Source of the DNA: Flavobacteriales bacterium | Lineage (GTDB): Bacteria > Bacteroidota > Bacteroidia > Flavobacteriales_F > PHOS-HE28 | Length of the DNA: 35,934 bases | Assembly (NCBI GenBank): GCA_016787995.1 | Contig: JAEUTB010000053.1 | Span: forward strand, 1-35,934 | Direction: 5' to 3' | Part shown: piece after piece, positions 1-8,734 of the stretch | How positions within the stretch are numbered: position 1 is the first letter of the stretch | Layout of the letters: every line of letters starts with the position of its first letter | Made by a program: the position numbers and the translations under genes | The notes under the pieces: model-generated | Databases searched by the model: none | Told to the model about the DNA's origin: nothing | The model's input: the letters and a program-made list of their open reading frames with translations, nothing else

Positions 1-1167
1 CTCAACCACTGCTCCGGCTCCATCAGCGACAACGACTTCAGCACCACCGTCGGCGACTGGTACGTGGGCATCCGCACCACCTTCTTCGATGGCGGCAGCC
101 AGATCCGTCGCAACGATATCCAGGCCTACGCCACCAACGGCTGCACCGGCATCGAGGTGGGCAACACGCAGAGCACCACCGGCAACATGATCAGCAACAA
201 CATGGTGTACGTCAACGGCACCGGTGATGTGTGGGGCCTGGCCGTGTACAACCTGTGGGACATGAAGATCGTGCATAACAGCGTGCTCGTGGCCAATGGC
301 CTGCCAGAACAGTCCTTCGCCTTCTACCATCTCAGCGAGTTCCAGGATGGTGAGGATGCGCTCGTTCGCAACAACCTCTTCGCCAACAACACCGGCGGTC
401 TCGCCTACAAGGCCAACCGCCAGCAGAACATCGCCTTCGAGGACCACAATGGCCTCTTCACCAGCGGGCCAGTGCTGTCAATGGTAGGTCCCAACGCGTA
501 TGAAGAACTTACCGATCATCAGGCAGGCACCAGCCAGGGTGAAGGCGATAGCGACATCGATCCTGTCTTCCCTGCACAACCCGACCTGCACATGAACAAC
601 TGTGCGCTGGACGATCTGGGCGAGTACTTCTTCGTCGTGGCAGCTGACATGGATGGTGACGCGCGCGGCAACCCGGCCTGCGACATGGGTGCCGATGAGT
701 TCGAGCCAACATCCGTGATAGGGACCAATACCATCGTCATCGATCAGACACAATTGCCCTACGAGCTGGGCCTTGGTGCGACCTTCACCAGCTATGATTG
801 GAACACCGGGGCCAACACACCGACCATTTCGATCACGGCTGCAGGCACCTACAATTGCCTGGTGTCGGATGCCAATTTCTGCCAGTATTCGGTGTTCGTG
901 ACCGTGGTGGTGGAGATCAGTACCGGAGTGGAAATGCAGACGGACCGTGATCCGAACGTATATCCCAACCCGGCCAGCGACCAGGTCTGGATCGATGGCT
1001 TGCAGGCAGGGGTGGCTTACACGATCCATGATGCCTGCGGTCGTGCCGTTGCTCATGGAAGTGTGCTGCAGGGTGGAGCGATACCCATCGGTTCATTGCT
1101 GCCCGGCGCCTATCTACTTCGCCCCTCCGATACCGCCGTGGGCTCGGTGCGCTTCGTGAAGCAGTAA
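1..1167 (+). CDS. T9SS-sorted right-handed beta-helix protein, 5' end outside the window
   Basis: The reading frame is open from base 1, so the gene begins upstream; the first possible start inside the window (GTG at 64) is only an internal valine. The visible part, about 388 residues, has the Asn-rich ladder of parallel beta-helix proteins (MISNNMVYVNGTG, IVHNSVLV, ALVRNNLFANNTGGLAYK), then the element CDMGADEF that often closes such domains in Bacteroidota. A short beta-sandwich-like stretch follows, and then a type A sorting domain (VYPNPASDQVWIDGL, then PGAYLL near the end). From family knowledge this is a surface-attached or secreted protein exported by the type IX system; the ligand is unknown. 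The stop lies only 3 nt before the LytTR gene, so the two are probably cotranscribed. Confidence 0.85.
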   Translation, partial: LNHCSGSISDNDFSTTVGDWYVGIRTTFFDGGSQIRRNDIQAYATNGCTGIEVGNTQSTTGNMISNNMVYVNGTGDVWGLAVYNLWDMKIVHNSVLVANGLPEQSFAFYHLSEFQDGEDALVRNNLFANNTGGLAYKANRQQNIAFEDHNGLFTSGPVLSMVGPNAYEELTDHQAGTSQGEGDSDIDPVFPAQPDLHMNNCALDDLGEYFFVVAADMDGDARGNPACDMGADEFEPTSVIGTNTIVIDQTQLPYELGLGATFTSYDWNTGANTPTISITAAGTYNCLVSDANFCQYSVFVTVVVEISTGVEMQTDRDPNVYPNPASDQVWIDGLQAGVAYTIHDACGRAVAHGSVLQGGAIPIGSLLPGAYLLRPSDTAVGSVRFVKQ

Positions 1168-1170
1168 GCC

Positions 1171-1503
1171 GTGAACAACGATCACAGGCTCGCCAACTCC
1201 GTCTTTCTGCGCGATGGCGCACAGCATGTGCGGGTATCCGTTCAGGAGATCCTCTACCTGGAGGCGGACGACAACAGCACGCATGTGCACGCGCTGCACC
1301 GGAGCTACACCGTGCCGCGCATGCTGAAGGAGGTGCTTGACGAGCTGCCGGCCGGCCGCCTGGAGCGGGTGCACCGCAGCTATGCCGTGAACCTGGAGCA
1401 AGTGAAGGCCATCAGTGACAACGGGCTGCATGTCGGGGAGCGCTGGCTGCCCATCGGTCGGAGCTTCCGAGGAGAAGTATTGGGTAAGCTGCGCCTGCTC
1501 TGA
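1171..1503 (+). CDS. Stand-alone LytTR DNA-binding regulator
   Basis: A 110-residue protein starting at GTG, 3 nt after the preceding stop. Nearly the whole length is a LytTR domain: ILYLEADDNSTHVH (first strands), a helix ending near VLDELPAGRLERVHRSYAVNL, and the terminal PIGRSFRGEVLGKL. No receiver domain or membrane segment precedes it, so it is a domain-only regulator rather than a two-component response regulator. LytTR domains bind DNA as beta-strand readers and control transcription. Its position between two T9SS cargo genes suggests, but does not prove, local control of surface-protein expression. An earlier in-frame start would run into the upstream gene. No obvious promoter of its own is visible. 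Confidence 0.88.
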   Translation: MNNDHRLANSVFLRDGAQHVRVSVQEILYLEADDNSTHVHALHRSYTVPRMLKEVLDELPAGRLERVHRSYAVNLEQVKAISDNGLHVGERWLPIGRSFRGEVLGKLRLL

Positions 1504-1592
1504 CGTTCACCCATCAGAAGCGTGCGTTCACCCGATCCGGGTGGACCAAAGGCTTGGTGATGGGAGAATTTGCGGGTTCTTCCGACTGCCGT

Positions 1593-4500
1593 ATGTACCG
1601 GTCTTTCCGCTCATTCCTCATCGTAGCACTGCTCAGCGCTGCGAATTCCACCCAAGCCCAGCCGCTCAATGGCACCTATACCATCGGAACCGCGGGCAAC
1701 TACACCACGTTCACGGCCGCAGTTACCGCATTGACCACCAATGGGGTCAGCGGACCGGTGGTCTTCAACGTCTTCAGCGGCACCTACACCGAACAGATCA
1801 ATATCGGTGCGGTGGCAGGCACCAGCGCCGTTAATACCATCACGTTCCAGAGCCAGGCCTTGGACAGTACCGCCGTTGTCATCAGTCACCCATCCCAGCC
1901 CACCAACGCGACCGATTGGGTGGTGCGCCTGAGCGGTGTGGACCATATCACCTTCCGGAAGCTGACCTTCCAACGCACCGGCACCAACAGCTACGGTCGC
2001 TGTTTCGACGTGACCACCGGCAGCACCGACTTCAAGCTCCTCAATAACCGGTTCCTTCCTTCCAATTCGGTGGCATCCCGCGATGCGGTGTTCATTTACA
2101 ACAACACCATCGGGAGCAGCACCATCGACCGTTGCGTCATGGTCAACGGCACAGGGATCAACTTGCAGTACATCAGCTCGGGAGCGATCAGTTGTATCAA
2201 CAACACGATGACCAACGTGTTGGTCGGTGTAACCACCTTTTCGATCAGCGTTCCGTTGACCATCGGTGGAAATCTCATCCAGACGTCCAACTCAGGAGGA
2301 ACGCGCGGGTTGGTCCTCCAGACCACCAGTGGTGGGCTTGTAGTGCGGGGCAACACCATCCGGGGCGCGGGCAACACGTTCACAGGGATGCTGCTGAGCA
2401 ACGTGAATGGCACGGCGATGCAACCCGCGCGTTTCGAGAACAATTGCATAATGAGCTCCGGTAGCTCGTTGGCGGGTTTCTTCACCAACGGAGGAACCAC
2501 CAATTACCTGGACATCGTACACAACAGCATCGCGATGCTGAACGGCGGCATCAATGCGAACGCGCTAACGTTGAACGTCGGAAGCGGCACCGGTTGCAGG
2601 CTGGTCAACAACATCTTTCTCAGCTCAGGTCCGCCGGTGAGCATTCAACCGACCGGACGAGTGTCCAACTCGGACAACAACATATTCCAGAGCACGGATG
2701 GTTACGGCGTGCAATGGGGGAGCACCTACTACTACGATATCCCATCGCTCTTCGCGGGCACCACGCGCAACGGCAACTCCATCATGGCGGATCCCAGCGT
2801 GGTGGACCCGCTCACGGACCTTCACCTGCGTGCGGGCAGTGTGTGCAGTGGCCGCGGTCAGCTATGGGCCGGTATCACGGACGATATTGATGGAGAAGTG
2901 CGCTCGCAACCAGTGGCCTCCCTGCCTGATATTGGGGCGGACGAGACCGTGCACGATTGCTCGCCGTTGAGCGGTACCTATCTGATCGGTACATCAGTGG
3001 GCGCTCACTTCAGCCAGGTGAACGGGGCCGCGGCAAAACTCAGCGCATGCGGTGTGACCGGCCCCGTGCTCATCCTGATCGAGAGTGGCACCTACAATGA
3101 GCGCGTGGTGATGAACCACATACCCGGCACCAGCGCTGTGAACACCGTGACCTTCCGAAGCCTGGCCAACGACAGCGCGGCGGTGGTGATCACGCGCCCA
3201 TCCACGACCAACAGTCTTGTGGACAATACTTTGGTGATGAGCGGGGCCGACCGAGTGATCTGGGACCAGGTCACCTTCGAACGCACCGGGACGAACACCT
3301 TCGCCCAAGTGGTGGCGTTCGTGAGCGCGGCGGGTTCGGCTGGAAGTCAATTCACCCGGTTCACACATTGCCGTCTGAAGGGTGCCACCACCTTGGTAGC
3401 CCAAGGCGCACTAGTGGGCGCCATCATCAACGGCGATGAGGATAGTGTACGCTTCGACCACACGCGCTTCGAGAACGGCACCTATGGGATCCAGTGGAGC
3501 AGCACACTGGACAACGACCTGTTGCTCGTGGAGGACAACGTCTTCGATGGTCAAAGCACGAGCGGTGTCAGTCTCGCCGTGCGCGATCGCCATTTCACCG
3601 TGCGTGGCAATCGGTTCCGGTCCACGGTCGCGGCGGCAGTGGGCATCAGCATCGGCAACTCAACGGCGGGTTTCAATATCAGCGGCAATCAGGTGCAGAT
3701 GCTCTCCAACGCGATGCTGCTCTCGGGAAGCATCCAAGCCACCACCGGTGAACCGCGCATCTATAACAACATGTTGTATTCCGCGAGCGCGGGCGGGCTC
3801 ATTGTGGGAACCTCTTCGGCCACCGGGCTGCGGATCGACAACAACTCGGTATGGTGCAACACCTTTGCGTTGCACTACCTGTCCGGCACCACCACCACGG
3901 CCTCGTTACGCAATAACATCCTTGCGAGCACGAGCAATCTCGCGTTCTACCGGCAAGTGCCAACGACCACGATCGTGTTGGCCAGCCACAACGTGTTGTA
4001 TAGGGGGAATGTTGGCCCCATCGCCTTCTGGAGCGCCAACCAGAACACGATGGCCGCGTTGCAAGCCGCATCTGGTCGATTCGCGAACAGCGCTGTGCTG
4101 CACCCGCGGTACTTTGACACGCCGAGCGCCGACCTGCATGCGTATTTGATGGAGATCGACATGGCAGGCACGCCCATTGCGCATGTCACCCACGATTTCG
4201 ACGGCCATGTACGACACCTTACCGCACCCGACATCGGTGCCGATGAATTCACCCCGCAGCTGTGGGCGGAGACATTCAACACCTGTGGGGCCGCCGATCC
4301 CATCACCAGCACCGGCAGTGGTCTCGATCAATGGATCTACAAGGACCGCAAGGTGGTGGCGCGTTTCAATGATAATGGTCAGGTGCTCGGCACGGTGACG
4401 ATGAGCGTTTATGTGAACAATGGTCCGGTTCGCCAAAGCCTCATCGGTCAACATTACATGGACCGCAATTGGCACTTGGTCACGCAGCACCCCATCACTA

Positions 4501-5309
4501 CGGCCGCGATCGTGCGGCTGTTCCATAGTGCCGATGAATTCAACACGTTCGCAGCGGTGGACCCGGTCGTGGGGCTGTATGGGGATGCCGGAGTGGCACA
4601 GTACGCTGGAGCCAACGAGAACTGCCAGCTCATGGATGGTTCAGTAGCCAGCAGTTGGGTGCCATTGTACCCTGCGTTACCAGGGTTGGAGCCGCGCATC
4701 GAAAGCGCTGGTGGTACACATGGATTCACCGCTGTCGTGACTTTCGATGGCGAGTTCTACATCACCTCCATGGGCTCGCCGCTACCCGTCGAACTGCTTT
4801 CCTTCACAGCGGAACGCAAGGATGAGCGCATTGTGTCCTTGGCGTGGATCACCGCTACCGAACGCGAGAACGCCGGGTTCGAGGTGTGGCGGATGATCGA
4901 AGGGGAAGAGGCCTTCAAGCAGGTGGGATGGGTCGAGGGTTCCGGCTACAGCCAGCAGATCATCCGATACTCGTTCAACGATGACAATGGCACTGACCGC
5001 ACGAGCTACTACCGGATCGTGCAGGTGGACTTCAATGGTGCGTCGACACCTTCCGAAGTGCTGCCCGTAGAAGGTGCCGCAGTGCAGACGCCCTGGTCGT
5101 TGTTCCCGAATCCGGCCCATGAACGATTCTCCATACAAGGGCTGGCCGATGCGGTGGAAGTGCGGTTGCTGGATGGCGCAGGCCGGGAAGTCCAGCGATG
5201 GGTAGGGGGGGAGGGGCTCCTACTGTCAGACCTTGTCCCAGGCGTCTACCTGGTGCAGGTACGACTAACCTCGGGACGGTCGGAACAGCAACGACTTGTG
5301 CTGCACTAG
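1593..5309 (+). CDS. Large T9SS type A protein with duplicated beta-helix domain
   Basis: 1238 residues from ATG 1593. A TTG at 1554 would also be in frame, but the ATG gives a clean signal peptide (MYRSFRSFLIVALLSAANSTQA), so it is preferred. Two homologous halves follow, about residues 24-450 and 451-885. Each begins GTY-IGT, continues with GPV-FNV/LILIESGTY and AGTSAVNTITFQS or PGTSAVNTVTFRS, passes through Asn-rich helix rungs, and closes with DIGADE. After that come an unassigned domain, the PLPVELLSFTAERK segment common in Bacteroidota secreted proteins, and a type A sorting domain (LFPNPAHERFSIQGL to the end). Export across the outer membrane by T9SS is inferred. A weak -7-like AGAATTTG lies at 1565-1572. 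Confidence 0.88.
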   Translation: MYRSFRSFLIVALLSAANSTQAQPLNGTYTIGTAGNYTTFTAAVTALTTNGVSGPVVFNVFSGTYTEQINIGAVAGTSAVNTITFQSQALDSTAVVISHPSQPTNATDWVVRLSGVDHITFRKLTFQRTGTNSYGRCFDVTTGSTDFKLLNNRFLPSNSVASRDAVFIYNNTIGSSTIDRCVMVNGTGINLQYISSGAISCINNTMTNVLVGVTTFSISVPLTIGGNLIQTSNSGGTRGLVLQTTSGGLVVRGNTIRGAGNTFTGMLLSNVNGTAMQPARFENNCIMSSGSSLAGFFTNGGTTNYLDIVHNSIAMLNGGINANALTLNVGSGTGCRLVNNIFLSSGPPVSIQPTGRVSNSDNNIFQSTDGYGVQWGSTYYYDIPSLFAGTTRNGNSIMADPSVVDPLTDLHLRAGSVCSGRGQLWAGITDDIDGEVRSQPVASLPDIGADETVHDCSPLSGTYLIGTSVGAHFSQVNGAAAKLSACGVTGPVLILIESGTYNERVVMNHIPGTSAVNTVTFRSLANDSAAVVITRPSTTNSLVDNTLVMSGADRVIWDQVTFERTGTNTFAQVVAFVSAAGSAGSQFTRFTHCRLKGATTLVAQGALVGAIINGDEDSVRFDHTRFENGTYGIQWSSTLDNDLLLVEDNVFDGQSTSGVSLAVRDRHFTVRGNRFRSTVAAAVGISIGNSTAGFNISGNQVQMLSNAMLLSGSIQATTGEPRIYNNMLYSASAGGLIVGTSSATGLRIDNNSVWCNTFALHYLSGTTTTASLRNNILASTSNLAFYRQVPTTTIVLASHNVLYRGNVGPIAFWSANQNTMAALQAASGRFANSAVLHPRYFDTPSADLHAYLMEIDMAGTPIAHVTHDFDGHVRHLTAPDIGADEFTPQLWAETFNTCGAADPITSTGSGLDQWIYKDRKVVARFNDNGQVLGTVTMSVYVNNGPVRQSLIGQHYMDRNWHLVTQHPITTAAIVRLFHSADEFNTFAAVDPVVGLYGDAGVAQYAGANENCQLMDGSVASSWVPLYPALPGLEPRIESAGGTHGFTAVVTFDGEFYITSMGSPLPVELLSFTAERKDERIVSLAWITATERENAGFEVWRMIEGEEAFKQVGWVEGSGYSQQIIRYSFNDDNGTDRTSYYRIVQVDFNGASTPSEVLPVEGAAVQTPWSLFPNPAHERFSIQGLADAVEVRLLDGAGREVQRWVGGEGLLLSDLVPGVYLVQVRLTSGRSEQQRLVLH

Positions 5310-5361
5310 CCGTCTACTGGACCACTTCGCTTCCGCGCGAACAGGGAATGATCCCTTTTGC

Positions 5362-5369
5362 TAGTTTTG
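5362..5369 (+). promoter_or_regulatory. -7 promoter element of tRNA-Ala
   Basis: TAGTTTTG matches the Bacteroidota -7 consensus TAnnTTTG exactly and lies 31 nt before the tRNA. No convincing TTG -33 element is seen. The leader it would produce contains a perfect 7-bp hairpin (5374-5380 with 5384-5390, loop GCT). Just upstream, a 5-bp stem at 5343-5356 followed by TTTT may end the preceding protein gene. Confidence 0.55.
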
Positions 5370-5400
5370 CACTCCCGTTCGCTGAACGGGTTGGCATATT

Positions 5401-5475
<75 letters not shown>

Positions 5476-5479
5476 GAAA

Positions 5480-5504
5480 GGCGGTTCTGCGGAGCCGCCT
5501 TTTT
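5480..5504 (+). terminator. Rho-independent terminator of tRNA-Ala
   Basis: Stem arms GGCGGTTC (5480-5487) and GAGCCGCC (5492-5499), 8 pairs with one G-U, tetraloop TGCG, followed by TTTTT at 5500-5504. It starts 5 nt after the tRNA end. Confidence 0.85.
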
Positions 5505-5510
5505 CGTTCC

Positions 5511-5605
5511 TGGCTCAGTTGGCTAGAGCGTCCCGTCCGCCATACGGTGGACGAGAAGGTCACCGGCCTGCCTGCCGGAGGCAGGTTCGACTCCGGTATT
5601 CTCCA
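5511..5605 (+). pseudogene. Broken tRNA-like copy downstream of tRNA-Ala
   Basis: A D-arm-like segment (GGCTCAGTTGGCTAGAGCG) directly follows the first terminator, then an anomalous anticodon region, then the same T arm and acceptor 3' strand as the intact tRNA. It cannot be a working tRNA. The bases before the D arm (TCGTTCC) do not pair with ATTCTCC. The anticodon position is replaced by a hairpin with arms GTCCGCC and GGTGGAC and only an ATAC loop. The T arm is split after ACCGG by a 19-nt palindrome. It looks like a partial duplication, or a decayed neighbouring tRNA fused to the 3' end of tRNA-Ala. Confidence 0.7.
5567..5585. repeat. 19-nt palindrome inserted in the tRNA-like T arm
   Basis: CCTGCC (5567-5572) and GGCAGG (5580-5585) are perfect inverted arms around TGCCGGA. 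The intact tRNA 112 nt upstream lacks exactly these 19 bases, so the insertion boundaries are sharp. It resembles a short REP-like interspersed palindrome. No other exact copy was noticed in this window. Confidence 0.7.
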
Positions 5606-5640
5606 CGAAAGGCGGTTCTGCGGAGCCGCCTTTTTCGTTC
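5586..5640 (+). repeat. 55-nt direct repeat of the tRNA-Ala 3' end and terminator
   Basis: Bases 5586-5640 repeat 5455-5509 exactly (offset 131): the T-loop, acceptor 3' strand, terminator hairpin and T-tract. The second terminator has arms 5611-5618 and 5623-5630 with TTTTT at 5631-5635. Ten further identical bases (AGGTCACCGG) lie at 5557-5566 on the other side of the inserted palindrome, matching 5445-5454. Confidence 0.9.
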
Positions 5641-5905
5641 TCAAAGTGATCGTTCGGTGATCACCAGGAAGAACTGACCTCACGCACACCGGGGTCGAAA
5701 CCCTGCCCATCTGCTGATCTTGCGCCTCCGTCGGGCGCCTGATCATGCTGGTCGTTAAACCTGTGCTTGCGTGTAAAACCCTGTTGATAAGCTGGTTACG
5801 AAACGTGGTAGGATCCACGCCCGCCGCCCCCACCTTTGCCGTCGATCGATCGAAGGGTGCAGTGTGACCCTTCCGCAGTAGGCCCGAGAAGTTGGCTCGA
5901 TCAAC
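5641..5905. other. Gene-free stretch with small palindromes
   Basis: No credible coding region. Contents seen: a perfect 10-bp palindrome GGTGATCACC (5656-5665); one DnaA-box-like TGTTGATAA near 5782-5790; a weak -7-like CACCTTTG at 5831-5838; and a perfect 7-bp hairpin (GAAGGGT at 5852-5858 with ACCCTTC at 5867-5873). The last two could belong to a transcript running into the long inverted repeat that follows. Confidence 0.4.
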
Positions 5906-6020
5906 GTTCGAGGAAGGCTATGGAAGGGAGTGCGGGGAGCGGGTATTCGGAACACCAGGACCTGCTAGGGACGATCTTTCGGTAGGGCGGCTCTCCCCTC
6001 CCCTCCATTCCTCCTCGAAC
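5906..6020. repeat. 115-nt imperfect inverted repeat, candidate structured RNA or bidirectional terminator
   Basis: The outer arms GTTCGAGGA (5906-5914) and TCCTCGAAC (6012-6020) pair perfectly. Pairing continues after a bulge as GG/CC and then as TGGA (5921-5924) with TCCA, and further along a purine-rich strand to GGGGAGC (5934-5940) against the pyrimidine strand from 5991. The apex (about 5941-5990) is unstructured or weakly folded. The rod ends 1 nt before the stop codon of the minus-strand HD-PPK1 gene. It lacks the SRP RNA tetraloop core, and I could not match it to 6S, tmRNA or RNase P RNA. It could end the PPK transcript, be an sRNA, or be a MITE-like repeat. Confidence 0.55.
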
Positions 6021-6021
6021 C

Positions 6022-8706
6022 TTACCGCACCCGGAGGCGTTTTCGCGCCACCTGTTTCAGGTAGTGGTGGGTGATCTGTTGTGTGCGCGTGCTTTGGTCA
6101 CGACGGTCGCCACCGCGGTAGGGGTTCGTTTGCAGCACATCGATCTTCCGCGCCTTCGATCGGTCTTTCCACTGGATCTCCATCAGTTCAAGGATGGTCG
6201 TGCGCAGTTCCGGATCGGTAACGGGGAAGGCCACTTCCACACGACGGTCCAGGTTGCGCCCCATCCAGTCTGCCGAAGAGAGCATCACCGTAGGCTTGCC
6301 ACCGTTCACGAAGGCATAGACGCGTGTATGTTCCAGGAACCGGTCCACGATGCTGATGGCCTCGATATTGCTGCTCAGCCCTTGCACACCCGGCACCAGG
6401 CAGCAAATGCCACGGATGATGAGACGCACCTGTACGCCCGCATGGCTGGCATCGTACAGCTTGCGGATCAAGGCGCGGTCTTCCAGGCTGTTCAACTTCA
6501 ACAGGATCCCCGCCTGAACGCCGGTGCGGGCATGTTCGATCTCCTTGTCGATGGAGGCTTCCAAGCTGCCGCGAAGGCTCAACGGGGCCATCAGCAGCTG
6601 CGATAGGACCGGACGGTGACTGCGGTCCGCCAGGTACTTGAAGACTTCGGCCACTTCGCGTGTCAGTGCAGGTTGCGCGGTGAGCAGCGCCATGTCGGTG
6701 TAGATCGTGGAGGTCCGCTCGTTGAAATTGCCCGTTCCCAAGTAGGCATACCGAACGGTGCGCCCGTTCTCCGACCGTTCCACCGAACACAACTTGCAAT
6801 GCACTTTCAGGTTCTCGTAGCTGTAGAGCACATGGGCCCCCGCCTTTTCCAACGTCTCGCCCCAGAAGAGATTGCTGCGCTCATCGAAACGCGCCTGCAC
6901 TTCCACGAAGACCGTGACCCGCTTGCCACGCTCCAATGCGGTCAGTAGCGCCTTGCACACTTCAGAGCCCTCCGCTACGCGGTAAAGGGTGATCGAGATG
7001 TGTTTCACCTTCGGATCGCGCGCTGCCTGGTTCAGCCAATTCAGCACATTGCCGAAGTCATGGTACGGAAAATGCCACAGCACATCCTGGCGCTTCAACG
7101 CTTGGAAAGTGGCGGTGCCATTCCGCGTCACCGGATCCGGCACGGTCCCTAGCGGGGCATCACGCAAGTGCTTGTATCCTTTCAGGGGAACCTTCAGCAG
7201 ATCACTGAAGTTGTGGTAACGGCCACCCGCCACGAGGTCTTGCTTGGAAAGGCCGAGCAAATTGCGCAACGCACGCAGCGTGTTGCGTGGCATCTCCCGA
7301 TCGTACAGGAAGCGCGACGGAACCCCCATGCTACGCTTCCGAAGGCTCTTGCGCACTTTATCCTTCACGTTACCGACGTACTCCTCGTCCAGGTGGAGCT
7401 CCGCATCGCGCGAGAGTTTGATCGCATGGCAGGCGGTCAGCTTGAAACCCGTGAAGAGGGTGGCCAGGCACATGCGCATCGCATCGTCCAAGTACATCAG
7501 CTCCGCTCGCCCTGCGCGCGTCGGTAGCACGATGAAACGGCCCAGTTCATCGCTCGGGATGTTGACCAGTACAAGCCGCTGTTTGGTGCTCCCTTTGGGC
7601 TTGAGGCGGCAGGCGAAGTAGAGTTTGCGGTCTTCGATGAAAGGAGCATTGCCGGCTCTGACCGTGGCCGTATGCAACAAGGGCGCCACGTGGCGTTTGA
7701 AATGCGCCTGCACGAAAGCAGCCTGCTGCGCGGTCAGGCTTTCTGGCGATCGGAAATGGATCCCTTCACGCGCGAGCGCCGGCAGTAGTTCCTCTCGATA
7801 CAAGCGGCCGAACCGCTCCTGTTGGGCCATGGCCTTGCGGTTGATCCGGTCAACGCGCTTTTCAGGCGTCACCTCCAGAGCCGTGCGGTCCACTTTCTTC
7901 AGCTTCGCCAAACTGCGCAACGAGGCTACGCGAACACGGTAGAACTCGTCCAGGTTGTTCGAGTAGATGGCCAGGAATTTCAGTCGCTCCAGCAACGGCA
8001 CCTGGCGATCCATGGCTTCCTGCAACACCCGGTCGTTGAAGGAGAGCCAGCTCAGATCACGGTCGAAGTAACGATCAGCGCTTGCTGGTATGGGTGTACG
8101 TTGCTTCTTTGGCGTGCGGCCGCGTTCCAGTAGCAGGTCGAGGTTCAGTCCTTTCTGCTTGCTGTAACGCCGTTGTGCCACGGTGGTGTGGAAGCGGTGT
8201 TGCTCCAGATAGGCGATGTTCTCCTTCAGCCACGCCGCTGGTGCGATGCGTACCCGCCGGACGAGTTCGAGTTCCTTGCGCAGCTTTTCACTGCGCTCGA
8301 TGAAATCGATCTGTCCGGCCTTCGCCGAATCGGCATCGCGAAGGATGCGTTGCAATAGGTTGCGCGGCGTGGCGCCCGATCGCGTGCTCAGGATGCATGC
8401 GGCCACCCGGGCGATCTCCCGTTTGTTGGCACCTATGCGTTGCAGGTAGGCCCGCGCCAGTTCTGCGCTGGCTTCTTCGTGACCTTGGTACACCTTGGCA
8501 TAGCCCGTGTCGTGGAAAAGCGCCGCCACCTCCAGGGTATAGAGGTCTGCGGTATCCAGCTTCAGGGCCTGCCCGAGCGCAAGCGCCGTACGTGTCACGG
8601 CCAGGGTGTGCTCCAGGTCGTGGAAGTGCATGGTGCGCGGCATGTGCGCAGCGAACCACTTACGTACGTGCAACCTGCAGCGTTCCAGTTGCGCTTCGGT
8701 GAGCAT
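6022..8706 (-). CDS. ppk1: HD-domain / polyphosphate kinase 1 fusion protein
   Basis: 894 residues from ATG at 8706. The frame continues upstream to 9528, but that part is antisense to a real gene. Residues 1-195 form an HD phosphohydrolase domain: H29/H33 in FHDLEHT, HD at 65-66 in AALFHDTGYA, H76, and D124/D126 in LRDADSAK, so the metal ligands look intact. Its tail (WLKENIAYLEQHRFHTT, then YSKQKGLNLD) resembles the HD domain that Bacteroidota proteins carry ahead of the DUF5706/Pycsar-effector membrane part. From about 212 the sequence is a complete PPK1: YFDRDLSWLSFNDRVLQEA at the start, the phospho-histidine motif LKVHCK, LGTGNFNERTS, and RRVEVAFPVTDPELR near the end. PPK1 reversibly makes polyphosphate from ATP. 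PPK1 alone is usually about 690-700 residues, so the HD part is an addition. A combined nucleotide-hydrolysing/polyphosphate role is inference. Confidence 0.9.
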   Translation of the reverse strand: MLTEAQLERCRLHVRKWFAAHMPRTMHFHDLEHTLAVTRTALALGQALKLDTADLYTLEVAALFHDTGYAKVYQGHEEASAELARAYLQRIGANKREIARVAACILSTRSGATPRNLLQRILRDADSAKAGQIDFIERSEKLRKELELVRRVRIAPAAWLKENIAYLEQHRFHTTVAQRRYSKQKGLNLDLLLERGRTPKKQRTPIPASADRYFDRDLSWLSFNDRVLQEAMDRQVPLLERLKFLAIYSNNLDEFYRVRVASLRSLAKLKKVDRTALEVTPEKRVDRINRKAMAQQERFGRLYREELLPALAREGIHFRSPESLTAQQAAFVQAHFKRHVAPLLHTATVRAGNAPFIEDRKLYFACRLKPKGSTKQRLVLVNIPSDELGRFIVLPTRAGRAELMYLDDAMRMCLATLFTGFKLTACHAIKLSRDAELHLDEEYVGNVKDKVRKSLRKRSMGVPSRFLYDREMPRNTLRALRNLLGLSKQDLVAGGRYHNFSDLLKVPLKGYKHLRDAPLGTVPDPVTRNGTATFQALKRQDVLWHFPYHDFGNVLNWLNQAARDPKVKHISITLYRVAEGSEVCKALLTALERGKRVTVFVEVQARFDERSNLFWGETLEKAGAHVLYSYENLKVHCKLCSVERSENGRTVRYAYLGTGNFNERTSTIYTDMALLTAQPALTREVAEVFKYLADRSHRPVLSQLLMAPLSLRGSLEASIDKEIEHARTGVQAGILLKLNSLEDRALIRKLYDASHAGVQVRLIIRGICCLVPGVQGLSSNIEAISIVDRFLEHTRVYAFVNGGKPTVMLSSADWMGRNLDRRVEVAFPVTDPELRTTILELMEIQWKDRSKARKIDVLQTNPYRGGDRRDQSTRTQQITHHYLKQVARKRLRVR

Positions 8707-8734
8707 GGCGTTCCGGTGGATAGGAAGGTGGCCG

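Noticed and set aside
5511-5605. Second functional tRNA
   Set aside because: No acceptor stem can form, the anticodon loop is replaced by a tetraloop hairpin, and the T arm is split by 19 nt.
5740-5830. Possible replication origin (TGTTGATAA and nearby A-rich words)
   Set aside because: Only one near-DnaA box, no AT-rich unwinding tract, and the flanking genes converge on the site rather than diverge from it. GC-skew over the whole genome would settle it.
5906-6020. Signal recognition particle RNA or RNase P RNA
   Set aside because: The GGAAG-type apical loop with its conserved internal loops is absent on both strands, and the conserved RNase P core segments are not present.
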